Shown here piece after piece: positions 46,961-58,007 of a stretch of 64,000 nucleotides of DNA; position 1 is the stretch's first letter, and the number at the start of each line of letters is the position of its first letter. This stretch comes from Talaromyces rugulosus (Eukaryota > Ascomycota > Eurotiomycetes > Eurotiales > Trichocomaceae). Position numbers and translations under genes: made by a program. A model generated the notes under the pieces. That model was not told the origin of the DNA. It searched no databases and saw only the letters and a list, made by a program, of their open reading frames with translations. Location of the stretch: NCBI RefSeq assembly GCF_013368755.1, contig NC_049562.1:5890001-5954000 (forward strand). Reading direction: 5' to 3'.

Positions 46961-49900
46961 GGAAGAGTAACTATTAATAATAGAAACAGAACTCTTTAAG
47001 CTACTGGAAACCGCGAAGATATAGACTTTTATTGATAGTGGTGCCCAGGGTAATTTTATAAGCTAGAAACTCGCTAAAAAGTTCACTGGGACTACTAGAA
47101 AAGCCTCTAGGCTAGTAAAAGCTATTAACAGATAAGTTGTCTGAATGTACAGACAATGCTATATAGATATAAGAGTCACGGACTCCAAGGGGCTGACCTG
47201 AATGAGTGGGCATCCTTTTTATACAGTGGATATCGATGGATATAATATAATCCTTGGTATGCCCTGGTTAAAAAAGACAAATCTTAACATAGATTGGGTT
47301 GCAGGGCGGTTTAGATACTAGGACCATATGTTGGCTGAAGGGATAAAGACTATGTTTTTCTATAAAGCATATGAAAGCCTAATAGCTGGGTGTGTAGTAT
47401 ATTAGATAGATCCTTAAGACACACTAGAATTAGGTTTACACTTATATACTGTTTATATTCTATAAAGAGATAATAGGACGCATATTTAGAAAGTACTATT
47501 AAATATAGAGATATCTGGAATAGATAAACTTTAATTACCAGATTATTTATCTAACTATGCGGATGTATTCTTAGAGAGAGCTGTCGGTATGCTATCTAAA
47601 TATATAGAATATGACTATACTATAGACTTAGAACTAAGGACAGCTTCTCCTTATAAATCTATATACGGGCTTATAGAAACTGAATATGAGATCCTAAAAA
47701 ACTATCTAAGTAAAGCATAGGAAAAAAATTAGATTAAATTATCTAAAAGCCTAGTAGAAGCCTTTATTCTTTTTATACTAAAAAAAGATGGTGAGCTTCG
47801 ACTATATATAGACTATTAAGGACTTAATATAATTATAGTAAAGAATTATTATTTAATTCCTTTGGTCTAAGAGACGTTGGACTGCTTTACTGGTGTGAAG
47901 TATTTTACTAAACTAGATCTGAAAGATATATATTATTGTATCAGAATCTGAACGGAGGACAAGTGGAAGACTACTTTCTAAATCTGTTATAACTATTTTG
48001 AATACCAGGTAATGCTATTTGGCCTTGTAAATATATTGGCTATATTCCAGGTATATGTCAATAAGGCAATATTGAACCTATTAGATACCTATATGGTAGT
48101 ATATCTAGATAATATAGTTATATATTCAGCTAATCTGCAGGTATATAAAGCCTAGGTGTGGGAAGTTATAAGCTAATTAAGAAGCTATAGCTTATACTGT
48201 AAATAAAGTAAGTATAGTTTTAAAATAAATACCATAGAATATTTTAGATTTATTATAAGTCTACAAGGAATAACAATAGACCTGGACTAGGTTTGTATCA
48301 TCATAGAATAGCCTGAACCATAGATAGTTAAGAAGGTTTAATTGTTCTTAGGATTTATAAATTTCTACTATAATTTTATATATCAGTTCTTGTGCATGTT
48401 AGTGCTGCTATCTAAGGTAACTAAGGGTCTTGTAGAGAGAACAAAACATAATAGCTGAAAGAACAGCACTATCTAAAGATTTAATATAATCTTAGAAGCT
48501 AGAGAATCCTTCTTAAGCTTGAAGCAAGCATTCCAGTGCGAACCTATGCTAAAATATTATAATCTAGCGCTCCTAATTCATATAGAAACAGATGCTTCGG
48601 GCAGAGCCCTAGGAGCAGTAATCACTTAGCTGTTTAAAGATTCCTAATGGCATCTAATAGCCTTCTAATCCCGGAAGCTTAAGGGACCAGAGGTGCGCTA
48701 TAAAGTATATAATTTAGAATTTCTAGTAGTAGTAGAAGCTTTTAAGCACTAGTGGCAATACCTAGAAGATAGCTAATATACAATTAGGGTCCTAATAGAT
48801 TATAGTAATCTATAGTACTTTGTTACTACTAAGGAATTCAGCAGGCGTCAGGCCTGATGAGTAGAATATTTATTAGTATTTAATTTTAATATAGAATATT
48901 GTCTGGGTTCAAAGAACCCTGTAGATGCGCCAAGTTATTGTCTAGACTATATAGACAGTATTAAAGAAGACACAACAACGCTTTTAACCCTGTAGGAAAA
49001 GCTGTAAAGAGATTATTTTAAGAAATAAGAATAAAACCTAATCTCTCTATATAATTAAGAATTATCTGTGAATGTGCTGGCGCAAGTATAGAAAGCTTAA
49101 GGAATGTTTTTTACTGTTAATAAAGAAAATACCTGTAGACCTGAAGAAGGAAATGTTTCTATAGATAAGAATACCATCACTGGTGATATAGGAGATCTAG
49201 AACTCCTAGTACTACGGTCTCTAGCGACTGAAGCTATAAGGACTAAGATAGCCTATTCAGAAATGAAACCCGACATGGAGAGTCTTCTTTGAAAATGTCA
49301 ACAAGAGGACGCCTTTATATAGAAGAAGTTGAAAAAACTTTATATAGGACAGGCCAAGGGTTTAGTATAGAGTATTAGGAAGCATGATCTTTTCTAGTAT
49401 AAGGAGGCTGTATATGTGCTATCCAATAAGGCTTTGTAGTTGGAAATTATAAAGAATAACCATAACGATACACAGAAAGGTTATTTTAGAAAAGCCTGCA
49501 TTATAGCGGCTATCTATCAGAAATACTATTGGCTAGTATTAGAAACCGATATAGACTACTACATCTGAACCTATTCTACCTGTTAATAGATCAAGGTACA
49601 TAGGCATCAGTAGTATAAACTACTCAAGCCATTACTAGTTCCATTAGAACTGTTTAAAACGGTAACTATAGACTTTATAATAAGATTACTATCTGTGGGA
49701 TAGCAAAGAGCAATAGTTGATACTATACTGATTATTATCAACCTATTCTTAAAATACATTATCTACTTGCTGATGTAGAAAGCATTATCGGCTGAAGGAC
49801 TAGCGAAGCTACTTTTAGAGAACTTAGTATAGTAGATTATCTTTCTGTAGTATATTGTCTCAGATTGGGATAAGCTATTTACTAGCGAATTCTAGCAAAC

Positions 49901-50725
49901 TATATGCTTCTACCTAGGGATAACCTAGAAACTGTCGACGATAGCCTATCTATAAATAGATGGACAGACAGAGCACTAGAATTAGATGGTGGAACACTTC
50001 TTTTGATACTACGTGAACTATAAACAGACGGACTGACCACGGTAGATTCCATTAGCGCAGAATATATACAACAATAGTCGGCATAGTGTCACAGGACAAT
50101 CTCCAATAGAAACCCTCATGGGATTCTAGAGAGACCTGAGAATAGATATTCCCAAAGACGCTCTTTCAAGTCCGAAGGATTAAGAGCCACGTGCCATAAA
50201 CCAGATAGAAAAGCTCTGTACCAAACGGGCAAACATTTAGGAATACTTAGAAGAAGCTAAAAAAACATAAGCGAAGTACTATAACTAGGGAAAGATTCAT
50301 CAGGAATTCAAAATTAGAGAATAAGTCATATTTTAGACAAAGAATATAGCTTCGCTTTAATATAATAAAAAACTAGCTGATAGATATCTAGGCCTATTCC
50401 GAATAGTAGATATATAGGGGTCAAACATATACAAACTTAACTTTACTCCAAGATATAGAAGAATCTATCCAGTTTTCCATGTCTCTCTACTAGAACCGCA
50501 CTACATCAACACTGGAAACCATACTTCTCCAGGACTGGTACTAGTAGATAGCGAACCTGAGTATACTATTCAAGGAATAGTTCGGGACCGGAAAAGAGGC
50601 AGGGGAACAGAATATATAGTCCAATAGAAAGGGTGGCCAATTGAGGAAGCCACCTGGGAACCAGAAGAAACTATCAGAGAAACCGAAGCCTTTAACATCT
50701 ATCTACAAAAGAAAGCTAAAGGGTA
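46961..50725 (+). pseudogene. Retrotransposon pol, RIP-inactivated
   Basis: Protease: FIDSGAQGNFIS with the active DSGA at 47034-47045. RT: LRLYIDY, TKLDLKDIYY, then YLDN at 48102-48113, where the catalytic YxDD has lost its second Asp by a G-to-A change. RNase H: ETDASGRALGAVIT from 48585. Integrase: TIDF near 49666, VSDWDKLFTS near 49857 and DGQTEH near 49960, a DDE-type layout. A chromodomain closes the frame (about 50545-50722): EYTIQGIVRDRKRGRG, then KGWPIEEATWEPEE after a stop that replaces a conserved Trp/Gln position. The end is the TAA at 50723-50725. Dozens of stops in the same frame rule out function. Confidence 0.92.
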
Positions 50726-51202
50726 AACTATATTAGAACTACACCAGCGAACTAAAAGGAAGAGGAACAAAAAAGATTTTTATTAAAAGCCTAAAGGCTA
50801 TGTATACTGTGCAAAAAAGACAAAGAACAAAACAAACCCGAACTACCTAGGGGTATCTAAACATAAGCCCTACAGGGCACCACATCAGAATACCAGGATA
50901 TTTATAAAAAGCCCTAAAGGGTAAGTAAACATATTTTAATTCAGGCCTGAAGACTGCAGTATTACTATATAAGAAAGAATTTTTCAGACATACCCCCAAT
51001 AGTAGAGATAGTTATTAAGGGTATGAGTTGTTTTATACACTCCAGTCAATAAACGCGCGAGTTTAGGATTAAACCTAGCACTATAATTATTAAAAGATTC
51101 TCTATAACTAGGAATAGGTAACCCACACTATATATAGAGCAACATAGTTGGTCTATATAGAATAGTAACATCCAACATAGGGCTGTTGAAAAGGGTAGGG
51201 TA

Positions 51203-51993
51203 TCAGCTTATAGACTGCTGAGCAGCAGCTGGGGGATCTGCTGTTATAACGGCAGATGAATTATCTTACGTCGCTGCAGCAGGAGCAGAACTACCCACAC
51301 TAATTAGGGGCTTAGCCGAATGAAGATCAGACTAACGACACATCGCTATATCTAATGCCTTAACAGTATCCTTCTAACTAGCAGCATAGGTCACCACTAA
51401 TTCCATAGTTGTAGTAGCCTGATTAAGCTGCTCTACAGGAACCTAGTGAACATTAATACCTGCAGAAATATATAGATGAAAGAGAAACTTACCAGACAGC
51501 ATTCAACTATAGACTTTTTCAACCCTTTGCACCGGGGGTAGGGTTCATCACTGGGACTAGGACACTCTAGGTTAGGGTCACAGCCTAATAACCACAGGCA
51601 TCACTGACAAGGCAGGAAATACACCTCTAAGAGACACGCACGAGACCTGCAATAAGGCGAGGGAATTAGCATACTGAGCGACGTAGTATCAGCTTTATCA
51701 TCTTTATTATCGTCGTTATCTTTGTCCTTGACGTCGTCCTTATCAGTATTAACAAAAAAGGGGAAGCATATACGCTTCTTCATAAAGAAAAGAGCAGCGG
51801 TGGACTTACCTTTCTTTAAGAGTAACTTCTTCAATAATTTCTTCTACACTATAGACTATAGCACACCAGCGGCCATACTACCAACAGTATATATTGGCCG
51901 GGTACAGTCTAATATAGAGATATCCCTATCAAAAGACGAGGTGATCAACGAAGTAGCTAGGAGGTGGTGAGGAGTCTTTTTTTTTAGAGCCAT
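51203..51993 (-). pseudogene. Antisense cysteine-rich gene inside the retrotransposon, decayed
   Basis: On the strand opposite gag-pol, an ATG at 51993 opens MALKKKTPHHLLATSLITSS. The frame continues past TAGs at 51856-51858 and 51844-51846, through a Lys/Leu-rich and an acidic Asp/Lys run (VKDKDNDDNKDDKAD), to a stretch with seven cysteines (LLGCDPNLECPSPSDEPY, then RCKGLKKSIVECC). A GTAAGT donor at 51492 and a CACTAG acceptor ending at 51443 delimit a 50-nt intron that keeps frame into VPVEQLNQATTTMELVV and an Ala/Ser-rich tail. Six stops interrupt it before the TGA at 51203-51205, which may itself be a mutation, so the 3' end is uncertain (it could reach about 50990). The spaced cysteines resemble small zinc-binding motifs of fungal proteins. 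The function is unknown. Confidence 0.6.
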
Positions 51994-52324
51994 TCTGTAA
52001 ACTATTAGTGAATAATAAACTGAGTAAATGTTCAAATAGGTATCGCAATCGATATAAGATAATCAGCAGAGGATATATTACTTATGTTTAGATAGCATAA
52101 ATGAACGAGAGAGCAAGAGAAACAAGTACAGGATCAGCAGCAGCGTGATAGATTGTTTAATGGTGAAGAAGAAGAAATAAATGATAGCCTGATCTATAAA
52201 TGATATATTAATAACATGTGTAGGTGGGTCCATATACTATACACGCTGGTCCCCGTAACAACAGCACCTGAGCTTATTCATACTTTCTATAAGAACCTGC
52301 GTGAAGAATACCGGCGTAGCTTCT

Positions 52325-52338
52325 AAGAAAAGGGGGGG
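52325..52338 (+). other. Polypurine tract of the retrotransposon
   Basis: AAGAAAAGGGGGGG ends three bases before the 3' LTR, the correct place for the plus-strand primer of an LTR element. Confidence 0.85.
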
Positions 52339-52341
52339 TAA

Positions 52342-52552
52342 TGTGAGGCTGTGAGATCTTTGGAACACACTAGATGCCGCACCTCGCTATACTAGCCTCA
52401 CAGAGGGTTGCCAAGCCACTAATGAAGCGGCATATATATACTGACCTTCGCACAGGGGTTGCCGAAGGTCAGCAATCAGTTTGACTACCTAGCGAACCAT
52501 AGCTTTACTATCGAATCCAACTCTTGCCTGCTCTCTATATAATATCCTCACA
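52342..52552 (+). repeat. 3' LTR (211 bp)
   Basis: Same length as the 5' LTR with intact ends TGTGAGG and CCTCACA. It keeps the internal inverted repeat. Differences from the 5' LTR are transitions only and fall in both directions, so both copies were mutated separately. Confidence 0.96.
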
Positions 52553-52557
52553 GATAG
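52553..52557. repeat. Target-site duplication, right copy (GATAG)
   Basis: Matches the left copy at 45384-45388 exactly. Confidence 0.95.
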
Positions 52558-52952
52558 ACATATCATACGACAATCTTTTCCATCTTATGTTGTAAGCTAC
52601 TTAGAATATTTTCACACCAACATCTATTTGCCGATCACAATATATCAAAGCTAATCCTAACAGGATTCGTGCTATCCTATCTCTGAAAGGAAAACCCCAC
52701 CTGAATTTGAGCCGCTCGCACCCGCAACATTAATGTAACTATCGTCATGTCTAGCTTTGCTGCAAGGTCACCTAACAGTTAACTAGATTCTTTTATGTTT
52801 TTGCTATTGGATGATCTGGTTGATCAATTGGCTAGTGCATTAATCGTGTTTTCAAATTTGACCTTTTAAATAACAGAAGGATATCTGAGCGGCTTTTATA
52901 CCAGTTGACATATGTACATAAAAATAAAGTCTATAAAAATAATCGTGTCGCA
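52558..52952. other. Spacer after the retrotransposon
   Basis: Unique-looking sequence up to the stop of the ABC transporter gene, presumably its 3' UTR. No gene seen. Confidence 0.5.
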
Positions 52953-55900
52953 TTATGCTCTTTGGGCGGCAGCCAACTCGGCATAAAGGCCTTTCTTGGC
53001 TACCAGGGTATCATGTGTCCCCATTTCCTGCACCTTTCCTTTATCCAAAACACAGATGCAGTCTGCACTTTTAATAGTGCTGAGACGGTGAGCAACCGCA
53101 ATAACGGTGATACCTTGCTCTCTAACGGCTTTATAAATGGTCTTTTGGATCATTTGCTCGCTTTCGGTATCGAGTGCACTTGTGGCCTCATCCAATATCA
53201 AAAATTTTGGTTTTCGGACAAGAGCGCGTGCGAGTGCAAGACGCTGGCGTTGGCCACCGCTAAAAGTGTTTCCACTTGATATCATGGTATTGAAGCCCTC
53301 CGGCAAGCTGAGGATGAAATCCAAGATATTGGCATCGCGACATGCGGCATGCAGATCCTCCTCCGAAACCTCATGAGAAGAGGCAGATGAAGAGTCGGAG
53401 CACCCCATGATGACATTAAACCGAATCGATGTGCCTTGGTAAAGCACAGGCTCTTGTGGTACAAGAGACACGAAACGTCGATAATCGACAATATTATAAT
53501 CTTGCAATGCCCAATCATCGATGTGGATGCTTCCGGAGGTTGGTTGGTAGAACTGTTCAAGAAGATTAACAATGGTACTCTTCCCACTTCCTGAAGGTCC
53601 TACTAGAGCAAAAAATGAGTTAGGCGGGATTTTGAGGTTGATATCGGATAGGATGGCCGATTCCGGGGCAGACGGGTAGGCAAAGGAGACATTTTGGAAG
53701 AAGATAGCCCCGCGACGGGGTCGGAACATGAGGTCTCTTTTTGCGGTAGCATCTTCTTGTTTATCATTATTTTGTAGGCTTAAGATAGACCTGGCAGCGT
53801 TTCCTGCCTCTGTGAGATTGGGTGCGCGGATGAAGGCATCACCGGCATCTTGGGCTCCAAAAGTGATGGCGATGAAGCACACAAAGAAATCGAATACGGT
53901 GAGGGAGCCTCGACGAATAAGAAATGCGCCGTACCATATGGTGAAAGCGTTGACGAGGTAAGTCAAAGACTGGGAAAAAGCGAAGAAAAGAGCGAATTTG
54001 CAGCAAACCACATATGCTGATTTGGCGATGACGGATAGTTCCTGGTCATATTCGTCTAGCACTGCCTGGTGGCGGCCTAGTGACAGTACAGTTCGGATTT
54101 TATCAACTGGTTCTCGAACAACTTCAGCAGAGGCCAAGCCTCGTGCATGTGTTTGTTCATCGAACACAGAGATGAGGTGCCACCGAAAGAACCCTGCTCC
54201 GACGAGGGCGGGAACGGCAATAATAACAACTAGCCCAAGTCGCCAGTTAAGGATAATGGATAAAAGAGATGCCGTCAGGAGGTTCGACGATACAGAAAGA
54301 ATTGTGCCTAATACGCCTCCGTAGGCTTTTGCCAGGGTCTCGCATTGACCAGAGAGAAGATCGATCAATCGAGTCACATTATTTTCGTTGCGTGAAAACC
54401 ATGGAATCTCTTTTCGAAGAATGTTTCGAAACGCTTCCAGGCGTACTCTCTCCACCATTCTTTCTTTGCAAAGTCCCAAGAAGAAAGTCGAGCCTAGATG
54501 ACCGAAAAAATTGACGGCCCCAATTGCAATAAAGAGCCCAGAGTACGTGTCAACTTTAGTGGTGAACTTCGGTGCTGATGGCGCGCTAAAGAGATCGATA
54601 AGTTTGGCAAAAACAAGAGCTTGGAGAGAATATACTACTCCAGCAACGCAAGCTCCAAGTAAGCCAAGAATCTGATACAAAATCTCGGGCTTCGCAAATT
54701 TGAACAAACGAACAAATAACGTAAGTAATGACATAGATGTCATCGGCTCATCTTCTTGCGGATAGGATATAACCGATCCTGCTTCCATCTCATTAAGAGT
54801 GAACGGGGCTTGCCACTGATCTTCGTCATGCAATTCAACGAACTGGTCCATGTTCCAAATACCGCTGAATCGAACACTCCATCGTCCACTGTTTCGCTTG
54901 GAGCGGCGGCTTCGTTGCGAAATTCTCGTGCCCGACCTTGAGACAAGACCCCCAGGAGGTCCTGGCCGAGCTGTCGAACCAGAGTGTGTAATGCCAGGTT
55001 TTGTAGAAGCTTGAATTTCTACTAGAGATTTGTAAATGCCTCCACGTTGAAGAAGCTCCATATGAGTTCCTTGTTCTTGGATCTGGCCCTGGTCTAGGAC
55101 AATAATATTGTCTGCATTCCTGATAGTACTGAGCCGATGAGCAATAATAATGGTTGTTCTTCCCCTGGAAGCATTTTCCATTGCATTTTGTATCGCGACT
55201 TCAGAATTAGAGTCTAGTGCTGATGTAGCTTCGTCCAGAATTAGAATTGCCGGTTTGGCTACGATAGCCCTAGCAATTGCGAGCCGTTGTTTCTGCCCTC
55301 CACTGAAGACGACATCACCAATTACGGCTTTGAATGCTCCTGGAAGCTGTATAATAGTGCTGTAAATATTGGCTTCTTTACAGGCATGTTCGACTAATTG
55401 GAGTTTATGGGTAGACGACACATTTTCGTATCGTGTCCCAATAAACCCATATGATATGTTATCAAAGATGGTACCGCGGAAAAGAACAGGCTCTTGAGAA
55501 ACGAGTGCAATTTGAGACCGGAGAAATGAGAGATCGATTGAGTCTATTGAGACACCGTCCAACAACACCCGGCCAGTGGGGTTGTAAAAGCGTTCCAGTA
55601 GGCCAACAATTGTTGACTTTCCAGAGCCTGAACGACCGACCAAAGCGGTTACTTTATGGGGTGGAAAGCTCAAACTAATATTGTCAAGAGCAGTCATTTC
55701 CGGACGGGTCGGATATGAGAAAGTGACATTCTGAAAGTCAATTTGTCCCGTGATAGTGCCTAACTGAGTCCCCTCGCACGAGAAATTGTCGATCTCTGGG
55801 ATACGATGTATAATTTCAAAAACTTCTCGGCCGGCTGACACAGCAGACACGAATATGTTGACGTATTGCGTTATTTGACTGAGAGAGAATGCTGCAATAA

Positions 55901-56960
55901 TGATAGCAAAAAGGATGGTGACGACGCTTCCCGTGGTGACGGCTCCTTGTAGTAGTGAACGCGATCCTTGCCAGAAGGCCAATGCATAGGCAGCATACAG
56001 GGCCAAAAATATGGTCCCAAGCATGACGCCTGCCCAAAAAGAGCTCTTGATGCCAGATTTTCGTGCCTCCTGCTGGTCGGTCGCGTATGGACCTTCAAGA
56101 GTTTTGGTGTCTCCCATGGACACTGCGACTTGAGGAGAGGAAAAGACATCACTGGCAAAGCCGCTTGCAGACGTATTAAAAGACAGCGAAATATTAGAGT
56201 GTTTAGCCACTAGAATCGATACTAGGCCTGCTGCTAGAAACATAGTCGGAAGGACGGAAAGCATGATCAGAGCCAGTTTCCAGTAGCGTACAAGTGCAAC
56301 GATCATAGCAGTGAAAAAAGTTGATACTGCGGCGATGGCCAGCCCAACTTTTTCTGACAGTCCAGATTGAATGACATTCATGTCTTTGGTAAGCTTTTCT
56401 ATAATTTTACCAGTGCCTAGTTCGTCGAAGAAACCCATATCCTGCGAAATAACGGCCCGCATGTACTTTAAGCGAATTCGGCGCGTAATCTGTTCCCCTG
56501 AGGCCATCCAGCAAAATATTGATACAAATGTGGAAACGGCCACCGCTATTCCTATGTAGACGAGATACAACGAACGTTGGGCGACTTGTGACGAAAACTC
56601 TCCGGCTGATTCATGGCTTGCGTTGGTGAAAACTTCTGTTAATGAGCCAGTGACGATTGTCATGATAGGCTATTCAAGTTAGCTGTCAAGGCCAAAGCCA
56701 AAGTAACAAAGTAAACAAGCACTCACTAATGCAGCACCAGTGATCATGCTGGACAAAACACCAACAGACTGCAGTACTTTGTCCTGCGTCGAGGCATATT
56801 GTAGGAATGTAAAATAGTTGAATTTCTTCTCGGGCCGCGGGCGGCCCTCAGATGGCTGTTGTCCATCGACACTTTTATTATCTGTACCGAGTTTTCTAAC
56901 TTGTTGCAGACCAAAAGCGTCAACACTGTCCTCTGATGAGCGTCTACGAAGAAAACGCAT
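52953..56960 (-). CDS. ABCB-type multidrug ABC transporter, full length
   Basis: An ATP-driven exporter of the P-glycoprotein/MDR class, probably in the plasma membrane. Two exons (56960-56727, 56669-52953) give 1316 aa with TMD-NBD-TMD-NBD order. The start is MRFLRRRSSEDSVDAFG, giving a basic, serine-rich cytosolic N-terminus. TM1 is split by the intron (SSMITGAAL/PIMTIVTGSL). NBD1: VGRSGSGKST near residue 425, signature FSGGQKQRLAIARA, Walker B ILILDEATSALD, IIAHRLST. NBD2: VGPSGSGKST near residue 1104, FSGGQRQRLALARA, FLILDEATSALD, VAHRLST. Both signatures have Phe where LSGGQ is usual. The linker is basic (SQRSRRSKRN). Both ATP sites look active. It is divergent from the acyltransferase-asparaginase-HIT-AsnRS fusion gene, so export of that enzyme's product or protection from it is plausible. 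Confidence 0.95.
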
Positions 56961-58007
56961 CTTGGAGGGCTGGTGGTTGAAACACCGTGCCAGAAGCAAC
57001 AAAGTAGAAGAATACCGATACCAACACTTTCACGGCTTCCAGAACTTTCCAGTGAAGTGGCTTCTGCTCTTAGGCCATGTGGTACTTTGTTTCAAGTTTA
57101 GAAAAATGTTGAATAATGGAGAATAAGATTCTCGTTCCGAGAAAGACGGCCTGCACGCCTAACCAACACAACACCTGTGGTGGTTCTCGGCGTCAGCACG
57201 ACTCAAGACTCGGAGCCTTTTGGAATGGAACGCAGGAATTGAAATGAATGTTTCCAAGAATAACTAACATTTTGAGTTCGGTGGATTTCGTGGCCTTGGA
57301 GTCTCCACTGAGCTGAGAATCCGGCCAAGACAGCTGGAGGATCAAAACCAACACAGAGGAACACAGCAATTATGGAGTGGAGCCTGTTCCCACCAACTTC
57401 ACATAACATGCTGTATAGCCAAAGTAAACTAAACGTAACATTCAGGGTCCCTAGTGGAAATTTGTCGCGTGCTCTAGGCTTAGTTTAAGTTAGTCACCGA
57501 TTATGTTACATACAGGGCAAGACTCCTCTAGGGGCCGCCCCCGAATCGTAGGCGCGCACGCTACAGCAACGTTTAAAAGTACGAACAATAAAAATCTTGG
57601 CAAAGTTTGCTGTATGTTGATGCTGGAGGCCTCTCTACTATGGCAAGCGAACAGTTGAAGACAGCACATTAATTCTGTCGGCTGGTGGCTTCGTGGAGTA
57701 TATAACCAGCTTTCCCTTCGCTCCAACCATCTTGAATTCATCCCTCGATCAGTAACGCATTCTTCCTTTCTTGATTAGTATATACCCCTAGACCAAAAGC
57801 CACGACCAGAAAATCAACTTTTTTGAGCCTTTTTCAAAGCCTTTCCTTCTTGCCAATTCCTTCTTTCCAATTTCCTCGTTGCCTTCTATCATTCGAATCC
57901 AACCAACCCGGTGCAAAGCTTCACTGCATATTGTGAGCTTCGCACATCCCTCAGAACAAAAGAGATACATTACACAAGTTCTACCATATCAACCAATTCT
58001 CCCCGCC
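56961..58007. promoter_or_regulatory. Shared divergent promoter of the ABC transporter and the fusion enzyme
   Basis: 1047 bp between two start codons in opposite directions. Minor frames on both strands lack signatures. A TATATAA at 57699-57705 is followed by a C/T-rich leader for the plus-strand gene. Co-expression of the two genes is inference from layout. Confidence 0.6.
57699..57705 (+). promoter_or_regulatory. TATA box of the fusion-enzyme gene
   Basis: TATATAA lies about 300 bp before the ATG at 58008 and is followed by the long pyrimidine-rich leader usual in fungal genes. Confidence 0.5.

Larger units (their letters stand above)
45389..52552 (+). mobile_element. Complete but inactivated Ty3/Gypsy chromovirus LTR retrotransposon
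   Basis: 7164 bp, bounded by 211-bp LTRs (TGTGAGG...CCTCACA) and a GATAG duplication. Domain order is gag, protease, reverse transcriptase, RNase H, integrase, chromodomain. Integrase downstream of RT, with a chromodomain, places it in the chromoviruses of the Metaviridae. All coding parts are crossed by many in-frame TAG, TAA and TGA codons, mostly where CAG, CAA, TGG or CGA would be expected, the mark of C-to-T/G-to-A change by RIP. The LTRs differ at about 15 of 211 sites by my count, all transitions, so the pattern reflects RIP and cannot be used to date the insertion. It cannot make functional proteins. It sits between the NACHT and ABC transporter genes without breaking either. Confidence 0.97.

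Noticed and set aside
49104..49292. Small intact frame inside the retrotransposon
   Set aside because: It is simply a stop-free piece of the decayed pol frame between RNase H and integrase.
51443..51492. A 33-nt intron ending at the inner CTGCAG (51460) for the antisense gene
   Set aside because: Too short for a fungal intron and out of phase with the cysteine-rich exon. The 50-nt version ending at CACTAG keeps phase.
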